From positions 1 through 17,239 of the forward strand of contig CAYQDR010000107.1 of NCBI GenBank assembly GCA_964416315.1: 17,239 nucleotides of DNA, in the 5' to 3' direction. The translations under genes and the position numbers were made by a program. Source of the DNA: CAYQDR01 sp964416315. Its GTDB lineage: Bacteria > Methylomirabilota > Methylomirabilia > Rokubacteriales > DASRDR01. Of the stretch, positions 11,754-17,239 are shown piece after piece. Under the pieces are notes generated by a model, which saw only the letters and a list, made by a program, of their open reading frames with translations, was not told where the DNA came from and did not search any database. Numbering within the stretch: the first letter of the stretch is position 1; each line of letters opens with the position of its first letter.

Positions 11754-14066
11754 ATGAACCCAGAGTCCGTTTTCCGTATCGTGGGGACCCGCGCGCCCCG
11801 GCCGGACGCCCGTGACAAGGTCCACGGGCTCCTCCGCTACGCGGACGACTTCGCGCTCGCCGGCATGCTCCACGCGAAGGTCGTCCGCGCCACGCGGCCG
11901 TCGTCGCGGATCCTGAAGGTGGACACGAGCCGGGCCGAGGCGCTCCCCGGGGTGAAGTGTGTGATGACGGCGCGGGACGTCCCGAACAACGTCCTCTTCA
12001 GCGACGTCCCCGGGCAGACGACGGCGATCGGCCCGCTGCGGGCGCGCACCCAGGTCCTGGCGGACGACGTCGTCCGCTACCTGGGCGAGGCGGTGGCGCT
12101 CGTCGCGGCGGAGACGGAGGAGCTGGCCGAGGAGGCGGCGCGCCTGGTCCGGATCGACTACGAGGACCGCCCGGGCGTCTTCGACCCCGAGGCGGCGATG
12201 CGGCCCGGGGCGCCCCAGCTCGAGCCGACGGGCAACGTGATCTCCCGCTGGAAGATCCGGAAGGGCGACGTCGAGGCGGGCTTCCGCGAGGCCGAGGTCG
12301 TCGTCGAGGGGACCTACCGGACGGGGCTCATCGACCACGCCTTCATCGAGCCGGAGGCGGGCGTGGGTTGGCTCGACGAGAACGGCGTCGTCACGCTCCG
12401 CGTCGCGACCCAGGTGATCGAGCACTTCCGCGATGTCGCGAACGTCCTCGGTCTCCCGCACTCCCGCGTCCGGATCATCGCCCCCTACATCGGCGGCGGG
12501 TTCGGGGGCAAGGAGGACGTGACGGTCGAGGTCTTCCTCGGCCTCCTCGTCTGGAGGACCGGGCGCCCGGTGCGCCTCTGCTATACGCGGGAGGAGTCGA
12601 TCCTCTCGCCGACGAAGCGCCACCCGTTCATGATGAAATACAAGCACGGCGCCCGGCGTGACGGGACGCTCGTCGCGCTGGAGGTCGAGTTGATCTCGGA
12701 CGCCGGCGCCTACGCGTACCTCTCGCCGCTCACGCTCCTCTACGGCATGGTCCACGCGGCGGGGCCGTACCGGATCCCGCACGTCCGCGTGGACGGGGTC
12801 TCGGTCTTGACGAACAACCCGCCGACCTCCGCCTTCCGCGGCTTCGGCTCGGCGCAGCCCGCCTTCGCCTACGAGAGCCAGATGGACGCGCTGGCGCGGA
12901 AGCTCGGGATGGACCCGCTCGCCTTCCGGGAGCGGAACTACTTGCGGAAGGGCGAGCGGCTCGCCTCCGGTCAGGAGCTGGAGACCGCCGTCTGGCTTCC
13001 CGAGACGGCGCGGCGGGCGTGGGAGGCCCTCGGCCCGCCGGGCGCCCCGTCCGGCCCGCGCAAGCGCGTGGGCCGCGGTCTCGGCTCCGCGCTCACGGCC
13101 TACGGGCGGATCGTCTGGCTGCACGACTGGTCGAGCGCGTGGGTCGAGCTCCAGATGGACGGGACGGTGCTGATCCGGACGGGGGTCCCCGACATCGGCG
13201 GCGGCCAGGCCGCGTCGCTGGTCCAGATCGCCGCGGAGATCCTCGGGGTGCGGCAGGAGGAGATCGCGGTCCACATCGGCGACTCGGCGCTCACGCCGCT
13301 CGCCGGGACGACGACGGCGACCCGCCAGCTCTACATGTCCGGCTCCGCGGTCCAGAAGGCGGCGAGCGAGCTGCGCGCGACGCTGGTCGCCCAGACGGCC
13401 GAGCTGTTCGGCGTCCCGCCGGAGGCGGTCGAGCTGGCGGACGGCATGGCCGTGGCACGGGGCGATGGCGACAAGAAGGTCTCGTTGAAGGAGCTGGCCG
13501 CGGCCTGCGCGCGCTCCCACCGCCCGCGCTCGGCGTTCGCGATCTACCAGGCGCCGGCCGGCCAGGTCATGGACTTCGAGACGGGGCAGGGGAAGGTCTT
13601 CCCCGACTTCACGTTCGGCTCGCAGGCGGTGGAGGTCGAGGTGGACGAGGACACGGGCGAGGTCCAGGTCCTCCGCGTGACGGCGTGCTACGACGTCGGG
13701 CGCGCGATCAACCGGAACTCGGTCGAGGGGCAGATCGAGGGGGGCGTCGCGATGGGCCTCGGCTATGCGCTCCTCGAGGAGGACCTGGTCGCCCGGGGCG
13801 TCACCCAGACGCCGAACCTCATGACGTACCTCATCCCGACGGCCCTCGACGTCCCCGACGTCACCTCGATCGTCCTCGAATCCGGCGAGGGGATGGGCCC
13901 GTGGGGCGCCCGGGGAATCGGCGAGCCCGCGCTGGTCCCGACGGCGCCGGCCGTCGCCAACGCGGTCTTCGATGCCGTCGGGGTCCGGATGACCCGGCTC
14001 CCCATCACCCCCGAGCGGCTCTGGCGCGCGATGCAGGAGCAGCAGGCCGGCCCCGCGCGCCGGTGA
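11754..14066 (+). CDS. Molybdenum-binding large subunit of a xanthine dehydrogenase-family hydroxylase
   Basis: A 770-residue protein of the CoxL/XdhA superfamily, normal length. It binds the pyranopterin Mo cofactor and hydroxylates its substrate with water. The N-terminal aldehyde oxidase/xanthine dehydrogenase a/b hammerhead (about 15-140) is followed by Mo-binding domains: HAFIEPEAGVGW (195-206), GGGFGGKED (247-255), AFRGFGSAQP (360-369) and GARGIGEPALVPT (718-730), in which Glu724 is the expected catalytic base. The Cys-containing AYRCxFR loop of true CO dehydrogenase is absent, so this is not CO dehydrogenase. At 482-485 it reads GGGQ where many relatives have GQG, so the usual Gln near Mo is Gly483. 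The substrate is unknown; purines, N-heterocycles and aldehydes are all used by relatives. The stop overlaps the MFS start in GTGA. Confidence 0.93.
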   Translation: MNPESVFRIVGTRAPRPDARDKVHGLLRYADDFALAGMLHAKVVRATRPSSRILKVDTSRAEALPGVKCVMTARDVPNNVLFSDVPGQTTAIGPLRARTQVLADDVVRYLGEAVALVAAETEELAEEAARLVRIDYEDRPGVFDPEAAMRPGAPQLEPTGNVISRWKIRKGDVEAGFREAEVVVEGTYRTGLIDHAFIEPEAGVGWLDENGVVTLRVATQVIEHFRDVANVLGLPHSRVRIIAPYIGGGFGGKEDVTVEVFLGLLVWRTGRPVRLCYTREESILSPTKRHPFMMKYKHGARRDGTLVALEVELISDAGAYAYLSPLTLLYGMVHAAGPYRIPHVRVDGVSVLTNNPPTSAFRGFGSAQPAFAYESQMDALARKLGMDPLAFRERNYLRKGERLASGQELETAVWLPETARRAWEALGPPGAPSGPRKRVGRGLGSALTAYGRIVWLHDWSSAWVELQMDGTVLIRTGVPDIGGGQAASLVQIAAEILGVRQEEIAVHIGDSALTPLAGTTTATRQLYMSGSAVQKAASELRATLVAQTAELFGVPPEAVELADGMAVARGDGDKKVSLKELAAACARSHRPRSAFAIYQAPAGQVMDFETGQGKVFPDFTFGSQAVEVEVDEDTGEVQVLRVTACYDVGRAINRNSVEGQIEGGVAMGLGYALLEEDLVARGVTQTPNLMTYLIPTALDVPDVTSIVLESGEGMGPWGARGIGEPALVPTAPAVANAVFDAVGVRMTRLPITPERLWRAMQEQQAGPARR

Positions 14067-15262
14067 CGAGCCCCGAGCCGCACGGGCCGCGCGCGGCGTC
14101 GGGCGGCGACACGCCGCGCACGTTCCACGCCGCGCTCGCGCCGCTGCTCCACGTCTTCGGCCTGGATGTCCTGACGGCGTTCACCGTCGGGATGGTGCCG
14201 CCCCTCCTGCCGGTGCTTGCCGGCGACTTCGGGCTCTCCACGGTCGAGGCGGGGCTCGTCAACACGGTCTACGCCGCCGGTCGGCTCGCGGGGAGCTACC
14301 CGGCGAGCCGCATCCGCGCGCGGTGGGGGACGCGGGCCGCCGTGTTCCTCGGGATCGCCGGCCTGATCGCGGGCAGCGCGGTCTGCGGTCTGGCCCCGAC
14401 GTTCGCCGGATTCCTGGTGGGTCGGCTCGTGATGGGGCTCGGGGCCTCGGCGGCGTTCCTCGCGATCTTCGGGGAGCTGCTCGAGGCGGCGCCGGGCCCC
14501 TGGCGCGGGCGGCTCGCGAACGCGTTCGAGGCGATGGCGATCGTGAGCATCGCCGTGGGGGGCGTGCTCGGGGCGGCGGTGGCGCGCGCCGTCGGCTGGC
14601 GCGGCGTCTTCGTCGCCGTCGGGCCGCTCCTCCTCCTGGGGTTCGCCGCGTGGCGCCCGCTCGGGCCGGAGGCGGGTCGGGGGCGCCCGGGGGCGGGCGG
14701 TGACGCCGGCGCCGCACGGCGGGCCACCGTGCGGCCGCTCGTTCCCGTGTACTTCGCGAGCCTGGCCATGGGGCTGACGTGGTCGGGGCTCTACCCCACG
14801 CTCGTGCCGCTCGTCGGCGCCGCGCACTACCGGCTCGACGCGACGGGGCTCGGCTGGGCCATGGGCGCGGGCTACCTGGCGGAGGTGCTCGGGCTCGCCG
14901 CGCTCGGTCTCGTCATCGACCGTGTCCGGCGCGAGCCCGCCTTCCTCGTGGGCGCGCTGTCGGTCACGGCGGGCGGCCTCCTGCTGGCCTGGGCGACCCA
15001 GACCGGCGGCTTCGTCGTCGGTCTGATCCTGATCGGCGCGGGGTTCGCCGTCTGGATGATCCCGGCCACGGTCCTCGCCGACCGCGCCGGGACGCCGCTG
15101 CCGCCCGGGCACCTCGCCGCCTACAGGATCGTCATGGACACCGGGATGATCCTGGGGCCGCTGCTCCTCGGCGGGCTGGCTGAGCTGGCGGGTGACCGCG
15201 TCGCCGTCGGCGTGGCGGGGTTCGTCGTCGTGATCGGGGCGCTCGCGATGCTGCGCCGCTGA
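14063..15262 (+). CDS. Major facilitator superfamily transporter
   Basis: An inner-membrane protein of 399 residues with about 12 hydrophobic segments in two halves, joined by a hydrophilic Gly, Arg and Ala-rich loop at about 199-224. The first loop, GSYPASRIRARWGTR (77-91), is a variant of MFS motif A; the matching loop in the second half is LVIDRVRREP. The GTG start overlaps the stop of the Mo subunit gene by four bases, so the carrier is coupled to that operon and probably moves its substrate or product. Direction is not evident. The reading frame extends left to 13019, but that part lies inside the Mo subunit gene and is a shadow. It ends 16 bases from the stop of a convergent minus-strand gene. 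Confidence 0.9.
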   Translation: MTSPEPHGPRAASGGDTPRTFHAALAPLLHVFGLDVLTAFTVGMVPPLLPVLAGDFGLSTVEAGLVNTVYAAGRLAGSYPASRIRARWGTRAAVFLGIAGLIAGSAVCGLAPTFAGFLVGRLVMGLGASAAFLAIFGELLEAAPGPWRGRLANAFEAMAIVSIAVGGVLGAAVARAVGWRGVFVAVGPLLLLGFAAWRPLGPEAGRGRPGAGGDAGAARRATVRPLVPVYFASLAMGLTWSGLYPTLVPLVGAAHYRLDATGLGWAMGAGYLAEVLGLAALGLVIDRVRREPAFLVGALSVTAGGLLLAWATQTGGFVVGLILIGAGFAVWMIPATVLADRAGTPLPPGHLAAYRIVMDTGMILGPLLLGGLAELAGDRVAVGVAGFVVVIGALAMLRR

Positions 15263-15278
15263 GCGGCCCGCGGGCCCG

Positions 15279-15638
15279 TCAGGCGAGGAGGCCGCCGACC
15301 GGGACCAGGGTCTTCCGGACGGGATCGGGTGCCAGCCCGAGCTCCTCGAGGGTGACGGCGCCGAGGAGCGCGAGGCACCCGGGCGGACCGGCGAGGAACA
15401 CGGTGATGACCTCCTCGCCGTTGAGCTGGATGCCGACCTGGCCGGCGGGATACGTGGCACGCTCGCCGCTGGCGAGCGTGACCGTGCGCTGGCGCGCGGT
15501 CGTCAGGCCGAGGCGCGTGACCACTTCCGCCGGGAGCAGGGTCCAGGTCGCGCCCGTGTCCACGAGCAGCTCGAGCGTGACCTGTGGCTCGGGACGCTGC
15601 GGGTTTGCGAGGCTCGCCGGCACGGAGAAGGTGCCCAT
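15279..15638 (-). CDS. Retropepsin-like aspartic protease (clan AA type)
   Basis: A 119-residue single-domain protein without a signal peptide. LLVDTGATWTLLP (24-36) is the catalytic DTGA motif with Asp27, followed by VVTRLGL. A second half carries ALLGAVTLEELGL, the hydrophobic-hydrophobic-Gly flap partner, and ends in KTLVPVGG. Such small proteins act as homodimers, since each chain gives one catalytic Asp. The length fits the bacterial stand-alone clan AA family. The frame is open upstream to 15878, but ATG 15638 begins the recognisable domain; everything further upstream overlaps the next gene. Substrates are unknown. A TACAAT at 15658-15663 (minus strand) might be a -10 box but lacks a -35 partner; cotranscription with the gene at 15739 is as likely. 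Confidence 0.8.
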   Translation of the reverse strand: MGTFSVPASLANPQRPEPQVTLELLVDTGATWTLLPAEVVTRLGLTTARQRTVTLASGERATYPAGQVGIQLNGEEVITVFLAGPPGCLALLGAVTLEELGLAPDPVRKTLVPVGGLLA

Positions 15639-15738
15639 GAGCGCCGATCCCGAGGCGATTGTAGCATGCGCACACCGGCCCGACCCGCAGCGGGCTCTGA
15701 TCGGGGACCGATTGGCGGCGCCGGGCGGCGCGGGGGGA

Positions 15739-16146
15739 CTACGGGAGCGGGCGGCCCGGGAGGTAGAGGCCGCGCGGGCCGGGTGTCCCCCGGAGGTTCC
15801 CTTCGGGGAGGCTGCCCGCGTCGTCGATCCGGACCATGTAGAGGCGATCGACGCCGTCGGGGTCGCAGACGACGACACCCACGTAGACCCCGCGCTCCCG
15901 CCCCGACGCCGCCTGCGGCATCCGCGTGGCCCCGGCCCCCGTCGGCGCGCGCATCGGCTCGAGGCCGAGGGTGCCGGCCCCGCTCGTTGCGGCGTCCGGG
16001 ACGATCCCGAGGGCGCGCGCGCGGATGGAGAGGTCGAGCCCGCCCGTCGCTGCGGGCGGGGTCGCGTCCTGCGCGTGCGCCGGGGCTCCGGCGAGGAGCA
16101 AACCGGCCACGAGCCCGGCGCTGTAGAATAGGCGAGCGCGTCGCAC
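15739..16146 (-). CDS. Secreted protein of unknown function
   Basis: A 135-residue protein from GTG 16146. The N-terminus VRRARLF, a hydrophobic core (about 8-20) and APAHAQ (21-26) make a good signal peptide, cleaved after AHA. The mature part is Ala, Gly and Pro-rich at first, then has a compact segment RGVYVGVVVCDPDGVDRLYM (85-104) with one Cys at 94. This segment looks like two beta strands around a DPDG turn. No family is recognised. The promoter at 16153-16182 would start transcription at or next to the GTG, so the message may be leaderless. The retropepsin-like gene lies 100 bases downstream on the same strand. The frame stays open to 17199 only because it is antisense to ftsH. Confidence 0.65.
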   Translation of the reverse strand: MRRARLFYSAGLVAGLLLAGAPAHAQDATPPAATGGLDLSIRARALGIVPDAATSGAGTLGLEPMRAPTGAGATRMPQAASGRERGVYVGVVVCDPDGVDRLYMVRIDDAGSLPEGNLRGTPGPRGLYLPGRPLP

Positions 16147-16152
16147 GGTCTC

Positions 16153-16182
16153 AGGGTATGCGCGGCGTCCGCGTTGTGTCAA
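16153..16182 (-). promoter_or_regulatory. Sigma-70 promoter of the secreted-protein gene, probably leaderless
   Basis: On the minus strand, a perfect TTGACA (16182-16177) and TACCCT (16158-16153) are 18 bases apart. The start of transcription is expected about seven bases after the -10, which is the GTG at 16146. No Shine-Dalgarno precedes that GTG, consistent with a leaderless transcript. Confidence 0.6.
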
Positions 16183-16208
16183 CCGGCGGGCGCCACCGGC
16201 GGGCGCCA
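16183..16208. repeat. Perfect 13-base tandem duplication
   Basis: CCGGCGGGCGCCA occurs twice in direct succession (16183-16195 and 16196-16208), between the divergent promoters and directly upstream of the minus-strand -35 box. It contains the palindrome GGCGCC-like core GGCGCC at each copy's right side. It may be a slippage product or a doubled binding site. Confidence 0.75.
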
Positions 16209-16261
16209 CGCGCCCGAGTGCAGGGTGACGCCACGCAAATTCCGGTAAAATCGGCCGAAGT

Positions 16262-16290
16262 TTGACACCGATCCCCCCCTCGGCTAGCAT
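16262..16290 (+). promoter_or_regulatory. Sigma-70 promoter of ftsH
   Basis: A perfect TTGACA (16262-16267) and TAGCAT (16285-16290, four of six) are 17 bases apart. An A-rich stretch (about 16237-16250) lies upstream. Transcription should begin near 16297, directly at the ribosome binding site GAGG (16298-16301), so the leader is only about 12 bases. Confidence 0.7.
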
Positions 16291-16308
16291 GACTTCTGAG
16301 GCAGCCCG

Positions 16309-17239
16309 ATGAAGCGTGACGCGCGCCGGCAGGCCCAGTTCTCCGCCCTCTACGTCGCCGCGGCGGTCATCCTCCTGATCGTGGTCCAGAGCTGGCTCCT
16401 GGCGGCGGCCGTCCAGGAGCTCCCGATGAGCCGGCTCCTCGAGCTGGTCCGCGAGGACAAGGTCGTGCGGGTGTCGTTCGGGGAAAAGGAGATCCGTGGC
16501 ATCCTCCGAAAGGACGCGCTGCCGGCGCGCACCCCGGCCCCGCCGGAGTGGATCGCCCGCCTGACGGGGACCGAGGCGGGGCTCCTGTTCCACACGGTCC
16601 GCATCCGGGGTGCCGACGACGCCGTCCTCCTGCGCGAGCTCGAGGCGCGCCGCGTCGAGTTCTCGGGCCGGATCGAGTCCACGCTCCTCCGCGACCTCAT
16701 CTTCGGCTGGGTGCTGCCGATCGTCATCCTGGCCGGGATCTGGCTCTTCGTGATGCGCCGCATGGGGGGTGGGACGCAGGCCCTGACCTTCGGCCGCTCG
16801 CGGGCGAAGATCTTCGACCGCAAGGAGCTGAAGGTGACCTTCAACGACGTGGCGGGGGTGGACGAGGCCCGCGCGGAGCTGATGGAGGTCGTGGACTTCT
16901 TGCGGAACCCCCGGAAGTACCAGCGCCTCGGGGGGCGGATCCCCAAGGGCGTGCTCCTGGTCGGGCCGCCCGGGACCGGAAAGACCCTCCTCGCCCGGGC
17001 GGTCGCGGGTGAGGCGGACGTGCCGTTCTTCTTCCTCTCCGGTTCGGAGTTCGTCGAGATGTTCGTGGGCGTCGGCGCCGCGCGGGTCCGCGACCTCTTC
17101 GAGCAGGCGAAGGAGAAGGCCCCCTGCATCGTCTTCATCGACGAGCTGGACGCGATCGGCAAGACGCGCGCCGGCGCGACCGGGTTCGTGGGCGGCCACG
17201 ACGAGCGCGAGCAGACGCTGAACCAGCTCCTGGCCGAGA
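16309..17239 (+). CDS. ftsH: ATP-dependent zinc metalloprotease FtsH, N-terminal part, cut by the window edge
   Basis: The first 310 residues of FtsH, the membrane-anchored AAA protease that degrades misfolded and short-lived proteins. A first membrane segment (about 14-34), a periplasmic region (35-127) and a second segment (about 129-149) precede the AAA domain. VTFNDVAGVDEA (176-187) is the FtsH linker signature, GPPGTGKT (219-226) is Walker A, MFVGVGAARVRDLF (251-264) includes the FVG pore loop, and IVFIDELDAIG (274-284) is Walker B. DEREQTLNQLL matches the family closely. The Arg fingers, HExxH zinc site and C-terminus lie beyond the window. ATG 16309 is supported by GAGG seven bases upstream. 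It is divergent from the secreted-protein gene, 162 bases away. Confidence 0.97.
   Translation, partial: MKRDARRQAQFSALYVAAAVILLIVVQSWLLAAAVQELPMSRLLELVREDKVVRVSFGEKEIRGILRKDALPARTPAPPEWIARLTGTEAGLLFHTVRIRGADDAVLLRELEARRVEFSGRIESTLLRDLIFGWVLPIVILAGIWLFVMRRMGGGTQALTFGRSRAKIFDRKELKVTFNDVAGVDEARAELMEVVDFLRNPRKYQRLGGRIPKGVLLVGPPGTGKTLLARAVAGEADVPFFFLSGSEFVEMFVGVGAARVRDLFEQAKEKAPCIVFIDELDAIGKTRAGATGFVGGHDEREQTLNQLLAE

Noticed and set aside
11547..13520. A 657-residue open frame on the minus strand opposite the Mo subunit gene
   Set aside because: It is antisense to a gene with clear motifs, is very rich in Arg, Asp, Glu and Gly without domain features, and is expected in sequence this GC-rich.
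11754..14066. Form I carbon monoxide dehydrogenase large subunit
   Set aside because: The Cys-containing AYRCxFR active-site loop is absent; the loop reads AFRGFG, as in xanthine dehydrogenase-like enzymes.
15265..15276. GGCCCGCGGGCC palindrome between convergent genes as a bidirectional terminator
   Set aside because: It has no loop and no T-tract, and such short GC palindromes are common in this composition.
13763..15460. A 565-residue minus-strand open frame opposite the MFS gene
   Set aside because: It covers the MFS and part of the Mo subunit gene, has low-complexity Arg and Pro-rich composition and no motif.
15658..15663. TACAAT on the minus strand as the -10 of the retropepsin-like gene
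   Set aside because: No -35 match at a usable distance; it is kept only as a remark in the gene entry.
16262..16300. A heat-shock (sigma-32) promoter for ftsH
   Set aside because: The CCCC-rich part is not at the proper distance from a CTTGAA-like box, while a sigma-70 pattern with 17-base spacing fits directly.

Overview
The window looks like one stretch of a very GC-rich bacterial chromosome. Genes are tightly packed, mostly on the + strand, with GTG starts, four-base stop/start overlaps and GC-rich palindromic intergenic repeats. The mix of a PxpA-type protein, a HyuA/HyuB pair, a DUF6282-type hydrolase, an F420-type luciferase-like oxidoreductase, an orphan Liv-type binding protein and a molybdenum hydroxylase resembles uncultivated Rokubacteria/Methylomirabilota or a soil proteobacterium. 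This assignment is inference from gene content; no marker gene was compared.

Layout. A gene tail (2-55) is followed by repeat copy 1 and pxpA (165-938). Next come a spacer holding a duplicated start region and a large dyad (941-1050), a metal-dependent TIM-barrel hydrolase (1134-2015) and an LLM flavin/F420 oxidoreductase (2062-3072). A near-consensus sigma-70 promoter (3093-3121) drives an orphan periplasmic binding protein (3195-4463). Repeat copy 2, carrying 75 extra bases with strong hairpins, precedes a coupled operon hyuA-hyuB-SDR (4653-9063). A cluster of four hairpins (9070-9217) separates this from a second operon. That operon encodes a MoaD/ThiS-like protein, a secreted protein with internal repeats, the FAD and [2Fe-2S] subunits of a xanthine dehydrogenase-family enzyme, an internally deleted PNPOx-like remnant, the molybdenum subunit and an MFS transporter (9287-15262). 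Two small minus-strand genes follow: a retropepsin-like protein and a secreted protein of unknown function. The latter is divergent from ftsH, which runs off the right edge.

How the parts may work together (inference). The metabolic block reads as a catabolic island for a cyclic amide, lactam or N-heterocycle. The binding protein and MFS carrier would handle uptake or efflux, the Mo-hydroxylase would hydroxylate the ring, and the HyuAB/PxpA-type and TIM-barrel hydrolases would open it, with the SDR and LLM enzymes doing redox steps. The substrate cannot be read from the sequence. The genes beyond 15279 are a different, probably housekeeping, neighbourhood.

No rRNA, tRNA, CRISPR array, transposase or phage gene is visible. 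The longest gene-free stretch is about 223 bases (9064-9286).
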